In this document: positions 21,801 to 33,782 of the stretch, piece after piece
How the letters are laid out: each line of letters begins with the position of its first letter
Numbering within the stretch: the first letter of the stretch is position 1
Source of the DNA: Heterotrichella gracilis
Taxonomy: Eukaryota > Sar > Xanthophyceae > Tribonematales > Xanthonemataceae
Assembly (NCBI GenBank): GCA_032358255.1
Contig: JAULBX010002335.1
Location: 83,095 to 147,094 of the forward strand
Direction of reading: 5' to 3'
Length of the DNA: 64,000 bases
Position numbers and translations under genes: made by a program
The notes under the pieces: model-generated
Told to the model about the DNA's origin: nothing
Database searches by the model: none
The model's input: only the letters and a program-made list of their open reading frames with translations

Positions 21801-24800
21801 ATTTTGTACTCTTTACTTTGTTGCTTTAAGCTTTTCTTTAAGCTTTTCACATACACTTTTCTTTCCATGTACTTTTTCACTTTATTTTCCACGTTAAAGC
21901 TCTGTATCTTTTCTCACTTTATCCTATCCCCATCCCCAGGTTGTTGCCATCCCCGAGGGCCTACCCCTTGCAGTGACGGTGGCCCTGGCCTACTCAGTCA
22001 AGCGCATGCTCAAGGACAACAACCTAGTCAGGCACCTGGCGGCGGCTGAGACCATGGGCTGCGCAACCACCATCTGCAGCGACAAGACAGGTGGGTAGTG
22101 TGGAGGGGGGAGTAAGGGAGGAGGTGGTGGGATAGGATGTGGGGATGTGATGAGGGTGTGTGCCTGGATGTGGGGTTTATAATAAACCCATGTGCATGCT
22201 CAAAGCCAACAACCTAGTCAGGCACCTGGCTGCAGCTGAGACCATGGGCTGTGCAACTACCATCTGCAGCGACAAGGCAGGTGGGTGGGGTGGGATCAAA
22301 TGTGGGTCACGTAGTGGACAAGGTTGTGGGCATGTGGTGAGGATGGGTGGTTGGAGTGGGGTCATAGATTAGGCTCATGTGCATGTGTAAGGACAACCAC
22401 CTGGTCAGGCACCAGGCAGCAGCTGAGACCATGGGATGTGCACTACCATCTGCAGCGACAAGGCAGGTGGGGTTAATGGGGGTTGGGGGGTAGGGAGCGG
22501 GCTGGGAGGGTGTGAGGGGTGGCCTTAGGAGCCCATCTTTCAGGTATCAGGGTTTACGGTTTGCTTCTGACACCCCACCCCATCTCTCAGGCGCCCTCAC
22601 CACCAATGAGATGACTGTGGCCAGCGTATGGATCAGGGTTTTGCGGTTTTAGGGTACTGTATTAGGGTTTTAGGTTGTTCTTATGACCTCCCCTTCCACC
22701 ACCCCCAGGCACCCTCACCACCAATGAGATGACTGTGGCCAGCGTGTGGGTGGGTGGCAGGCAGTGGCAGCGGCAACAAGGGGGGGGCGAGAGCACCACC
22801 GCAAACGGGAACGGCTCGTCTGCCGTGGCGTGCAGCGATTGGGCCGCTATGGGGGTAGCGCAGGAGGTGCAGCAGCTGTGCTTTGAGGGGATTGCTGTGA
22901 ATGCCACCGCCAGCGTGAGCCGGGATGAGGCCACAGGTGGGTGTTAAGATTTTGGGCTTAGGGTTTATGGTATGCTGTGAATGCTGCTTGAAGTGTGAAG
23001 GGGATGAGGTGGCTGATGGGATATGGTAGGGGTTGGGGTGCAGCGATTGGGCGGTCATGGGGAAGGCGCAGGAGGCGCAGCAGCTGTGCTTTTGAGGGGA
23101 TTGCTGTGAATGCCACCGCCAGCGTGAGCCGGGATGAGGTCACAGGTGGGGTTGTAGGGTTTGGGCTTAGGGTTTATGGTATGCTGTGAATGCTGCTTGG
23201 AGTGTGTAGGGGATGAGGCAACAGGTGGGTTTTGGCGGTGGTGGGTTGGGGTGGGGCGTGGGGCATGGGTCATCGTCGTGAACGCAATAAATGGGGGTGT
23301 GGGGTTCATGTGGGGATTTGCTGTGAATGCGCCGTTGCATGCAAGGTAACTAACGCACGTCCACACCCCTGGTCCAAAGCCCAGTAAAGCCTGCTCAACC
23401 CCTTACCAATAACCGCGCACTTACAGTGCACCGCTGCCGCGGCTGGCATGACAGTTTACTCGGGATTGCAGGCACCTGCGCTTCCAAACCCTACCCTTCA
23501 CAGCCCTTTCAAGCCCCAACTCGTAACCCAATGCAACCCCCATCCCAAATCGAGGGGACGAAGGTCGAAGCCAATTGCAACCCCAATCCCAAACATCCAA
23601 TCTTTAAAAACCCCACCATTTGACATCATCCCCGGGATGCAGGTGAGCTGACCAAGATCGGCAACCGCACCGAGTGCGCGCTGCTGCAGCTGGCATTGGA
23701 GTGCGGGTGGGACTTCAGGAGCCTGCGGTCGCGCAACAGCATACTGCGCCTGTTCCCTTTCTCATCGGAGCGCAAGCGCATGTCAACCCTGGTGCAGCCG
23801 CAGGCGGAGCCAGGGTACGGGGTTGGGTGAATGGTTTGGACGGGAGGTTGACGGGGTTGTTATTTTCTAGGACAGCATGCTGGGCCTGTTCCCATTATCA
23901 TCGGAGCGCAAGCGCTTGTCCATTTTGGTGCAGCAGCATGCGGAGTCTGGGTAAGGGCTTGGTGGCGCCCTGTCGGAGCGGGGTGGTGGGGTTTTCTGGT
24001 AGCATTTAGGGTTTTTGTTTTGGTACGGGGGCATGAGATTGCAAGCGCCTGTGCTTTTGCAACACCATGCTGCGCCTGTTTCCATTCTCTTTATTTTGCG
24101 AGCGCACATCCATGCTAGTGTGCCGCAGGCGGAGCGATGGTAAAGGATTTAGGCTTTCAAGTCCAGGGGAGACCCCACCAAGGATCTTGCACTTCACGCA
24201 ACTGGAAGGATGGATAGGATGCACCCTCCATCTGATGTTGCACAAGTGCACGACCACAGCCTAGCGCCCCACCGAAACCCTACCATGGGTCCTGACCACT
24301 CTCCACCTCGTCCACCTCGCAGGTCGCCTCCCCCTCCCCACGCCCGCCTGTTCACCAAAGGCGCGCTGGAGCTGGTGCTGGCCACATGCACGCACAAGAT
24401 GAGTGTGGATGGGGAAGTCGTGACACTGAGTGAGGATGATAGGCAGAGGCTAATGGGGCGATATGCAAGCAGCAGCAGACGGTGAGCAAAAAAAAATGTT
24501 GGGAAATGATGGTTGGATAAGTACTTGCAGGCATTGGGAAACACGCTTGAACCCTTTGGAGCCACCTTTGAAAACCATTGAATGCCCTTGAATGCCCTAA
24601 AAGTCCTCGGGGCTGGGTGAGGAGGACAGGCATAGGGTGCTGGGCAGGGACACAAACAGCAGCAGGCAGTGCGGGAACCACGGAAAACACTCTCTAAAGA
24701 AACTCTGCAATTACTCTTCAAAAACCCTAGCCAGTCTCGCACCACCAGCCGCAAACTGCGCCGCAAAATTTCACCCAACCCACCCCACTTTCCGTGCAGC

Positions 24801-27464
24801 ATCCTGTGCCTGGCCTACCGGGACCTCCCCGCCCCCTCCCACTCCTCCCACCCCCTGGACTACGACAAGGTTTCGGCTGTGGACATGGAGCGCGACATGA
24901 CACTTGTCGGAATCGCGGAGCTCGAGGACCCGCTGCGCCCAGAGGTGCCAAACGCCATCAGCCAGTGCCAGCGGGCGGGTATAACAGTGCGAATGCTCAC
25001 GGGGGATAACCTTGCGACTGCTACCAGCATTGCCCGCCAGTGTGGCATTCTGCCAGCAGGTGTGTGTTGGTGGGAGGGTGGGGAGTCGGGGTGGGTTGGG
25101 TGGAGGGCTGGAGTGACTGCAACTGCGTACTGATGTCAGATGGCGGGTGGTTATGGAGGGTTAGGTGACAGTATGTGTGGGTTGGTGGGGAGTGGTGAGC
25201 GACAGTACCCCTGTCCTTGTGATTGTGAATGTAATTGTAGTAATATTATGTCTGTAACCCTTGCCTGTGGTTTTGATGCAGATGCCAATGGCAGCGCGCA
25301 CCCTTCTGCTGCAATGGAGGGGAGGGAATTCAGGAGCCGGGTTTTGGACCCCAATGGGCGACTCATCCAGGCGGAATTCGACAGAATTTGGCCGCATTTG
25401 AGGGTCATGGCACGGTGCTCACCTACCGACAAGTACATCCTGGTCAAAGGTGAGGAATACCCTTGAAAACTGTACGAGGTGATTCTGTGTTGGGACACTA
25501 TCGCGTACCTGGAATTTTGTGTGCTAATGTTCATTCAATGGGTCATTTCACTCTAAAGCAGATTCCAACAACCCCCCCTGCCTGTTGTTTGTAAGCAAAT
25601 TATCCTTTGCTGCTGAAGACCACTCCCCTTCACCACATCCGCCGCTAAACCCTGTCCCTCAAACCCTGAACCCTACACCCCCGCCCGCAGGCGTCAAGGG
25701 GAAAGAGATAGTGGCGGTGACAGGGGACGGAACCAACGACGCACCCGCCCTACGGTTGGCGGACGTGGGCTTCGCCATGGCCTCGGGCACCTCCATTGCC
25801 AAAGAGGCCTCTGACATCTTACTGCTTGACAACAACTTCAACAGCATTGTGTCTGCGGTGAAGTGGGGCAGGAATGTGTATGAGGGGACATCCAAGTTCC
25901 TGCAGTTCCAGCTGACCATCAACATCGTGGCGGTCACCACGGCGTGCATAGGTGAGTGGGTGGAAGTATTCAGGGGAGAAAGTAGAATAGAATGCTAGAA
26001 TTCAATCGGGTGCTTCTTGTAGGAAATCACTGGGGGGATTATACAGACGGGGAGGCGCTGTCTGCGAAGGATTTGATGGTGGTCTCATGTTGTCTTAGCG
26101 TGCCACTCCCAGTGTCATTTTGGCCACCGACTTTCCCTTGCACAAAATACAGCAGCATCCTTCGTACCACCTCAACAGAAATTCCTGATTTTGCAATTTC
26201 TCCCCTTTGCAGGCGCCCTCACGGTGCAGGAGTCCCCGCTCACCGCCGTCCAAATGCTGTGGGTCAACCTCATCATGGACTCCCTCGCATCCCTCTCCCT
26301 GGCCACCGACTCCCCCACCGACGCCCTCCTCGACCTCCCCCCCTACTCGCCCCAAGACAGCCTCATCACCCCCACGGTGGCCAAGCACATCCTGGGCCAA
26401 ACCATATACCAGCTCGGGGTGATGTATGCGCTGGTGTTCCACGCGCCGGGGATTCTGGGGGTCCCCGCGGCGAATCTGATGGAGGGCCCTTCGCAGCACT
26501 ACACCATGGTGTTCAATGCGTTTGTGCTGATGCAGCTGTTCAACCAGGTCAACTCAACCAAGATCCACGACGAGGCGGACGTGCTCAAGGTAAAAAGCTT
26601 TCCGATCCGAGTGATCAGGGGGGGAAATTGTGGTATATTTGGTGGGGAGGGGTAATCAAAGAGTTGTTGGAGGTGATGTTGTGTAATCATGCTGATGCAG
26701 CTGTGGAATCAGGCCAACTCAGCCAAAATTCACGATGAGGTGGACGTGCTCAAGGTGAATGTAGTGCGATCAGGAGGGTTATTGTGGTAAAAAAAAAAAA
26801 AAAAAAGGGTGAAGCCCTACGCGAGACGGGTAATTTTGGGGACGAACCCGAGGAGGCATCAGCCGCGAAACTGTGCACCCTTTAGCTAAGCAACCCATCC
26901 AGAAAGTGACCCTACGTCAATCCCAGGTGAGCAGTCGAGCGGGTACTAATCCCACCGACTATACCTGAAGGGCCAATTTAATGGCCTGGGTGCAGGTGAA
27001 CTTGCGCTATGAAGCTCGCTAGGAGGGTTATTGGGGTGTACCTTTCCACATTACAAATAAATCACTCCTTTTACTAACATTACCACAATAAAAAAAATGG
27101 GTTGTAGATACAGTGTAATCAGATGTGGACATAGGAGCGTGCACCCATTGCAACACACCCACACTACCACCCACCACCCACACCCACCACCCACTGCCCA
27201 CAACCCACACAAACCCCATACCTCACGCAGGGTCTGCTGGATAACCCGCTATTTGTGGCAATCCTGGGTGGGGAGCTGCTTTTACAGGTGCTGATCGTGC
27301 AATTTGGGGGCCTGGCGTTCATGACCACCCCCCTGACCGCCCAGCAATGGGCCGTTTGTGTGGGGATTGGCGCCGGATCCCTGGTGGTGCGCCAAGTTTG
27401 CCGGGGAGTGCCGACCGTGGAGTGGAGTTTTCTGAAGCGGGCAGACGCCAAGGGCCGGGGGTGA
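18859..27464 (+). CDS. P-type Ca2+-ATPase, plasma-membrane (P2B/ACA) type
   Basis: Fifteen exons, all in phase, about 1003 residues: 18859-18880, 18984-19246, 19712-19891, 20237-20367, 20885-21091, 21388-21586, 21940-22090, 22709-22936, 23643-23814, 24323-24481, 24800-25059, 25282-25449, 25691-25951, 26213-26589 and 27231-27464. The tiny first exon is the least certain. Motifs in order: actuator GDILPADG and [10 protein letters not shown]4 calcium site [13 protein letters not shown]; phosphorylated aspartate [13 protein letters not shown]; nucleotide-binding [10 protein letters not shown] and FTKGALE; MLTGDN; hinge [12 protein letters not shown]6 site [20 protein letters not shown]. It exports cytosolic Ca2+ with ATP. 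The protein stops about ten residues after the last membrane helix, so there is no long C-terminal calmodulin tail of the animal type; the N-terminus is also short. Many exons have decayed partial copies in the next intron. Confidence 0.92.
19592..19637 (+). repeat. Copy of the Ca-ATPase exon 3 acceptor edge
   Basis: It matches the start of exon 3 (19,712 on): GCAG, then GGCTCGATC-CGGTGGTGCTTGG and CTGACCTT. It lies about 120 bp upstream, followed by CCCTAAAC-type motifs. Using this acceptor would run into a different sequence (GACCCCAGGGCAGC) and lose the exon. Confidence 0.8.
20429..20490 (+). repeat. Copy of the Ca-ATPase exon 4 donor edge
   Basis: GCTGGGGACATCCTGCCGG through to ATACGGTAAGG repeats the end of exon 4 (20,312-20,370), including the GDILP-coding stretch and the donor site. 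ADG has become VDG. It sits in the following intron next to a TTAGG-like motif. Confidence 0.85.
21628..21690 (+). repeat. Copy of the Ca-ATPase exon 6 donor edge
   Basis: Repeats the last 60 bp of exon 6 (GGGAGTTCCTGTCCACCTAC region), donor included, flanked by TTAGGGTTTGGG-type sequence. Confidence 0.8.
22194..22470 (+). repeat. Two decayed copies of the Ca-ATPase phosphorylation-site exon
   Basis: 22194-22282 and 22376-22470 both repeat the last 85-90 bp of exon 7 with its GTGGG donor. In both, the ACA of the DKTG motif is GCA, so the phosphorylation motif would read DKAG. The second copy also has a one-base deletion. They cannot give a working pump if spliced in. Confidence 0.85.
22587..23230 (+). 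repeat. Copies of both edges of Ca-ATPase exon 8
   Basis: 22587-22632 copies the acceptor edge (GCCCTCACCACCAATGAGAT). 23037-23147 copies the donor half (GCTGTGAATGCCACCGCCAG) with an extra T that breaks the frame. Two further short fragments (about 22,965-23,010 and 23,160-23,230) repeat GGGTTTATGGTATGCTGTGA. Confidence 0.8.
23868..24145 (+). repeat. Two decayed copies of the Ca-ATPase exon 9 donor half
   Basis: 23,868-23,955 and 24,062-24,145 repeat the segment coding [18 protein letters not shown] with donor. The first keeps SSERKRLS; the second has lost SSERK. Both lie in the intron directly after the coding exon. A related short copy of the exon 10 donor edge is at about 24,617-24,668, and one of exon 14 at 26,690-26,756. 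Confidence 0.75.
26789..27020 (+). rRNA. Probable organellar LSU rRNA 3'-domain fragment inserted in an intron
   Basis: A run of 18 A residues (26789-26806) is followed by about 214 bp unlike the rest of the intron. Two blocks match the bacterial-type 23S 3' end in the right order: GGCATCAGCCGCGAAACTGT (compare AGCATCTAAGCACGAAACTT) at 26,854, and CGAGCGGGTACTAATCCC (compare GAGCTAACCGGTACTAATGA) at 26,936. A small GGCCA/TGGCC hairpin follows at 26,970. The insert is flanked by a 17-bp direct repeat with one mismatch (AGGAGGGTTATTGTGGT at 26,772-26,788; GGGGT ending at 27,021-27,037). The block resembles bacterial/mitochondrial more than plastid ends. It is not expected to be functional here. 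The rRNA identity rests on comparison from memory. Confidence 0.45.
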
Positions 27465-28680
27465 TATTGTATGGATAGATGCGCGCATTGCTATGGTGGT
27501 GGGGGAAGGGGGGGTGGGATAATTGGGGATTGAGAGTGGGGAGGGATTTGGGATTTGAGAGCAGCTGCATCCGTGTGTAGGAATCCATTCTCATGTGGGG
27601 CTCCTGATAGTCCCTTCAGCAAGCTGCAGCACTGCGAGGAGATCTGGGGACTCAGCTGGGGAATGGGATGCTGCACCCTTAATGTGCACTGTCCAGCAGC
27701 ATGCGCCTTTAAACGTTTCTTCTCAGGAGGTTGCCAAGCCCTGTTACAGGCTGCCAGAACCTGCCACAACTATTGTAGTGTATACAACACATACGCCAAT
27801 TTTGGAAAGGCTTTGGGAGGTTGACATGTATTGTACCTCAAGTATGATTTATTCTCGTTATGAGTATGGTACTAGAAATGCCAGATAATTAGGAATTATT
27901 ACGTAGTGGGAATTGTCCCTGAGGCTAAGCCTTATGCTGGAAATAGACAATTTGGAAGGCTTCGCTTAGCGTATATCAGCTGCTGGATACACGAGCAATA
28001 CATGCACATGTGGTCTTACGGCCAAGTGATACAGGTGTTCAACTACAGGTTACTTGCTGTCCAGATTTATTGAATGCAAGAATTGCAGTGTGTCCGACAG
28101 TCAGCAATTGCTCATATGGCTGACTCGATGGAAATATTAATGCAGCTGTACGTGGCCCCTAAATCCGCTCTCTGCGTTCCCTTGTCTTCTGAAATTCCAG
28201 GTTATTAACTCATGCTTGAAAGTAATATTACTGTGCACATTACTGTGCACATTTCATCGCATGTTAATAACATGTACGAGGATGAATGCGCTAATGGGAG
28301 GGCATACAACCTTCATCAGGTCGATTCTAATAGTTAAAAGATCCAGTGACTCACTGAAAAGAAAAAAGAAAAAGAAAATTCCACACAACAACGGTCAACA
28401 CCATGATGGAAGACGTGCCTGTTCCTCACAAAAGCACTCCATGCAGAGTAACGGTAGTGAAGACTACCATAGTCATCGGGCACTTGAATCTAGTAGAAGA
28501 TGGCCGTTTGAAACCATCAGATCGGGCCCACAGCTGCAAGGACATCCTAGGTCCGTTCTACAAAACCCCAAAGGGATCCGTATCTGGACCTCCTCCCGAC
28601 AATCCCATCGCCCCCAGCTGGCCAACACGCACGGCTGTGCGAACGCCACAGGTTCGATTCCAAACTCCTAGGGTGTTGGT
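27465..28680. other. Convergent intergenic region, no gene seen
   Basis: Between the 3' ends of the calcium pump and the dehydrogenase. Open frames at 28,216-28,684 show no domain and overlap each other. A GGTTCGATTCC string at 28,651 is not part of a foldable tRNA. Confidence 0.5.
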
Positions 28681-31600
28681 CTAGGGTTTCTTAATCTGGA
28701 CCTCCTCCGGCACCCCCACCGCCTTGGCCGAAGCCGCCCACAGCTGCGCAGAGGCCTCTGCTTGGTAGCTGGGTGGCACCGAGGGGGTGAGCAGGGTGCG
28801 CGACTGGAAGCGGCCTGAAACAGGGAGGGGAAAACTCAGGATTATGTGGGGAGCAGGGTATACATGGGCCAGGGCTCCGGATGCGGTGCATGAGTTACCA
28901 CCATTAGCTGCACCTGGTGCATGTTTCAATTAATTGCCACATGGAACATGCTTCGCAAAGTGTGAGTAGCGTTCTACAGGGTGCATGCTGGACGAAAAGT
29001 GAGTGTATCCTAGGGTGCATGCACAAGGGTTTCTAAGAGGGTCCCAGCAGTGCCTTCAGTCAAGGGCGATGCCAAGGGATCCTTGAGGACTTCCTCGCAT
29101 CTCCGGTCAGGCATGGACACAACCAGCCATTGGCCAAGCACACAGCATCACGGTGCTGCTGTACCCAGCTAAGGGAAGTTAGGTCATTTCCCACACCAGC
29201 GCCTTCTGCCGAGCGTTCCCCGTTGGCTGCAGGTTTCCTCGGAGTTTTTGCACATCTCCGGTCAGCCAGCGGCAGGCCATAACCACCACCTTTTCTTAGG
29301 GTTTCCCCGAGGTTTTTGTAGGGTTTCCTAGGGTTTGGACACACCTCCGCTCAGCCAACGGCATGGGTAGTCCATCACCGAGCACACAGCAGCACCCGCC
29401 CCCCACAGCCCGGCTTGCAGGCGGCTCATGCGTGTGGGCTCCACCCCTGGGAACCACCACATCGCCTGGGATGCAAACAGGCCCCGTGCGTAGAACTGGA
29501 AAAAGCAGGGCAGGGGCTGGTATCAGAGGCGTAGGTGGGTCATGGGGTACCTAATGCGCAATCCAATACCCTACTTGATGATCATCGCAGTTTCCTTACA
29601 GGTTTAGGTGCAAAAACAGCTCCAGGCACCTTGAAAGGCTACCAAGCAGGGTTTAGGGTTTCAAGCACGCCTTGAGCCAATCACTGTGTGGAGCACATCT
29701 ACAGTTATTGATGGTGAAATCACTATGTTATCAAGGTCACAACTGAAGTAACTAGACTGTGCGGTAAATCAGTACACCTACACTGTGCGGCATGAGATGC
29801 AACCACGGCATATTGTGGTGCAGCATGGGTTCTCAGGTATTTACCCGTAGGTCGTCCTCCGGTGCCTGCACCCCCTTGTTGCCGTTGCTGGCCCCCACTT
29901 GCGCCCTCCCTGCCCTCCTGCACCACAGAGGAATACCCACATGATCAGGCACCACGGCTGATAAAAATATATTGTATAAACAACTTGTGAATGTGGTCGA
30001 GCGCAAGGGCGAGCGCAGGGGCCAATTCCATTTGACGGAATGAGCATGTACTGTATACCACGCTCATGATGTGATGCAGTCAATTTGCCAACAGCGTTAA
30101 AAATCACTGTAATCTTACACACGGTATACCATTATCTGGGAAAGTACTGTCATGTGCAGGCGCTACCTGTGGTGCAGCTGGGCGCTCCTGGGCGCCTCCT
30201 ATCCCATGGCACGATCTTGACCAAGTTGTTTTTGTTCTACAAACTATCAGTGACACCCTGTGTGACCAATACAAAGCCCACTCATCCTGACCAATTCCTT
30301 CACAAGGCACAGGCATTACCTGTGGTGCAGTTGGGCGCTCCTGGGCGCCTCCTTTTCCCATGGCACAGTTGCTGCGTGCAGCACCGCTTGGGCGCCATCC
30401 AGCGGGGGGGCGTAAAACGCGTCCACGATCCAGCGCAGGGGGGGTCGGCCAAATGCTGAGCGCTGCCAGATGTTGGAGCGCACGCCACCGGGGTCCACAG
30501 CCACAGACTGCATGGGGTGAAGATCAGGGTTTAAATTGGGTCTGGGTTAGGGTTAGGGTGTGGGCTCGGGTAAGGGTTTGGTCAGGATTTGGATCCTCAG
30601 TCAACGACTTGCCCAGGTTGTGGGGTGTAGGGTTTGGATTTGGAGTATACTCCGGGTTTTTATTGGGGTTTGGGTGCCAGCCATGCCTGGACCTGGGCCT
30701 GACTGGCAAAATCATCAGAACTTTCAAAAAGTACAGGACCAGCGATAATCAGCTCAAGCCATACATTCTATAGACTTGCCATGCATGGTATCAAAGAAAA
30801 TAATGCAGCATTAATGTGGTTTGTGTATTTGTAGGGTAACCCCCGCCCGTTACATCAACTCTCCCTAACCCACCACCCACCCGCACCCCGAATCTGCCCA
30901 ACTGCCCGCAGCATCTCACATACCTACACATTCAACAGCTTTGCCCAGACCCCCTTCAACTAGACCGTAACCTCTCCACAACCAGACTTGAGCAACCACC
31001 ACAAACACCCCACCTGAAATACAACCGTGCCCCACCTACCCACATCGCACACCACTCACCATCCCGCACCCCGCACCCACCTGCACTCCCAACCTGCCCA
31101 GCCGCCGCTGCATCTCATATGCCAAAAACACATTGCACAGCTTGGTGGTGGAGTAATTGCTGCCCCCCCGCCAGCTGGACAGGAATTTCTCCCCCTGCAG
31201 CGGGCAGGGCACCCTCCCCACCCTGTGCATGATGGATGACACATGCACCACCCGACAGGGGGAGGAGGATACTAGCTTCTGCTCTAGGAGGCGGGACAGG
31301 TGGTAGGGTCCAAGGTAGTTGGTCTGCGGGGCACACAGAAGTGTGAGGTTTAGGAAGAGCCTTAGGATTAGGTTTAGGGGTTGTCAGAGAATTCCCTCCC
31401 TTGAGATGGGGCAAGGCACCATCCCCATCGTGTGCATGGTTGATGACACATGGGCATGCACCACCCTGCAGGGGGAGGAGGATACTAGCTTCTGCTTTAG
31501 GAGGCGAGACAGGTGGTAGGGTCCAAGGTAGTTGGTCTGCGGGCACAAGGGGTGTAGGTGAGAAAGGACAGGTAGGGTGAAGGTAGGGTAAATGTTACTG

Positions 31601-32667
31601 ACTGTAGAGTAGAGTTGGAATGGACTCCTGGGGCTTCCCCGGTCTATATTTTCCGTCCGGGTTTCCTCGACATTTCACCCACACAACCACCTACACCCCA
31701 CCCACCATCACACAACCACCAGTACCCAGCCACCCACCCACCTGGCACAGCCCTCCAATACCCTCTGGGGTATACCACTCCTGCACGCTGTTGGCCCCTG
31801 CATTATTGACTAGGATGTGTAGTGGTCGAGGTTGTGCGCTGACGTGGTCTGCAAAGGAGCGGATGCTTTCTCGAGATTCCAGGTCAAGGGGGGGACCAAC
31901 CTCGACTGATGCGTAGGGGTAACGTTCCCTGCAAGGGGGGGATCGAGGGGGTTGACGGGGGTGCGAGATGTTCATGTGCGTGGGGATGAGGGTCATGAAG
32001 GGGTCACAAGACCATATCAACAAATGGTACGCAATGTCAATAAATACGTGGACTCATTGTGCAAGTCATTAAATGCCATGCAACTACATAACCTAACGTG
32101 TAGAATTGTCCCCGCCTGTGCATTAAACTTGACCCGACCCCCTGCCCTAGGGTTTCACCTTATGTCTGCCGCTGTCTGCTCCGCGGCTGTGGTATTGCGA
32201 CAAGCAAGCATCACAGTGGCGCCCATGCCCGCCAGCTCAGCAGCAGTCTCCCTGCAGGACGCAGGAGGGTTTCGGTAGGTTTTCCGCCGTGCTGTAGGGA
32301 TCTTCCGAGCCATAGTGGCCAGCTGGCAGCAGATTGTGCATGTGCCATCGGTTACAGGTGTCTGGAATACAAGAGGGGCAGTGATGACTGGTATACGAGG
32401 GACTGTGACGAGGTTTCTTCTGAGTGGTCTTAAGCCTTCATTATGTATCTGCTACCCCCACCTCCTGAAGCACTAAACCCTCTCAGTCCCAACCACGCTT
32501 GCAAGCCCGGCATTGACTAATTCCAAATGTTGCCCTAGCAATGATCCCCAACAAAACCCTTCCGCCGTTTAACCCTAGCGAAAGCCCTACCTGCCTATCC
32601 CGCTGTTTGCGCCAGTGACTATCGCCACCTTGCCCCGCAGGTCCTGGACCCCCTTGGAAGGGACCAT
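28681..32667 (-). CDS. Short-chain dehydrogenase/reductase, retinol-dehydrogenase/WWOX-like
   Basis: Eight exons, all in phase, 364 residues: 32667-32591, 32251-32159, 31928-31742, 31323-31081, 30507-30320, 29917-29845, 29495-29396 and 28814-28681. Classical SDR marks: cofactor loop VAIVTGANSGIGRETAAELA, ATVMLACRN (the Arg suggests NADP(H)), LDLESRESIRSFA, NNAG, the serine strand RVVHVSSIMHR, catalytic YSTTK, and VAVDPGGVRSNIW after the active site. This layout matches the RDH11-14/WWOX/TIC32-like group, which reduces or oxidises carbonyls on lipophilic substrates. The substrate is unknown. The C-terminal part (FYARGLFASQAMWWFPGVEP) may associate with membrane. It is head-to-head with the DUF5602-like gene. 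Exon copies lie in its introns. Confidence 0.88.
31388..31540 (-). repeat. Decayed copy of the SDR active-site exon start
   Basis: Repeats the first 130-150 bp of the 31323-31081 exon, including its acceptor (coding TNYLGPYHLSRLL), then diverges with stops. It lies in the intron just upstream. A second small copy, of the 30507-30320 exon donor edge, is at about 30,150-30,205. Confidence 0.85.
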
Positions 32668-33782
32668 GCCGCCTAGGGTTTTGCCAAGGGCTGGCCTTAG
32701 GGTGCGGCTTGGGCGAGTGGGTAAGGGTGGCTGGCCAGAAGTTGGTGTGCTGTCGCTACCTGGTACACAAGTCGTTTATGGTCAAGGCATTGTCAATACG
32801 GGATATCAGGTCCAGGATATGCAGCTGGTATTGCATGCATGGTGAGATGTCCTCGTGGGGTGGACAGCTGCCGACCACGATCCGGCGGAGGGTTGGGTGA
32901 CTGTCAAAGGCGTGTTTACATCTCATATGAGTAACTGCCTCGCAGAGCGTTGCACCACATGTGGCTTCGCTGCGAATGCATGCATTATGGCATTGGCATA
33001 TGCATGCATAGTGCCCCAGGTCCATGCATATGCCACCCTTCCCACGAGTGCTTGCACACTCCGCTCACTTGTATGTTCCAATTATTTCGCGAGCCTCAGA
33101 CGCGCTGCACGTTCTGAGATTCCGTCACAGGTCCCATACATTGGCAATGGGTGATGGGGACACTGCACTGGAGTGGGATGGCATTGGTCAATGCTTGCTT
33201 TACCCACAGAAACGCACGTATCCGTGGGTATACGTTGTTTACAGGTTGATTGGCTTCCCATTCTCCTTCCAGCCAGGCGGACCAAAAGGCGGTGGCCACC
33301 CAGCCAAAGGTGGCAGGTGTCAAATGCGTGGCCCTAGAATGCGGAAATGTGCAAGGGTTAAATATCGCGGGCAGCGAGCTTGAGGGCTGGGGACCGACAT
33401 TCGCCCGCAATCACGCAAGATATTGTCCCCGAATTATGAATTTGAATTGTGCGCGCCGCCGCGCTCGCTGATTGGCCCAAACCGCAGCAGCTCATATCTT
33501 GGGCTGCCAACTTTGCGGTAGCTTCAAAAGTTTTCGATACTCAAACCAACAGCCGACTGCTCTCCCATAAAGCATCAGACAGCCCTAACAAACAGCTCTC
33601 GACCACCTCTCAGCAAACACCTCCACAGGCATGTCGTTTAGCTATCGCTCTTGACCAGATCCAATCTGCCTTGGGGCGTCATACTCAGCAGGCGCTTGCG
33701 CGCTGGATTGTCAGCAAGCCAACTGGCCGCTCATGGCGTTTTGTTTGCTATTGCAGGTCAACCAGAGTACTGAGCGATAGAC
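32668..33782. promoter_or_regulatory. Divergent intergenic region (SDR / DUF5602-like)
   Basis: A 1.1-kb spacer between opposed start codons. It has TGCATGCA palindromes at 32832-32839, 32987-32994 and 33001-33008. No gene seen. Confidence 0.5.

Noticed and set aside
26807-27020. 5S rRNA, snRNA or tRNA-derived SINE as identity of the intron insert
   Set aside because: Similarity to 5S is limited to one short string and no A/B boxes with proper spacing are seen; the two ordered LSU 3'-end blocks fit better.
28640-28670. Possible tRNA B-box (GGTTCGATTCC)
   Set aside because: No T-stem pairing and no upstream acceptor, D or anticodon stem could be formed.
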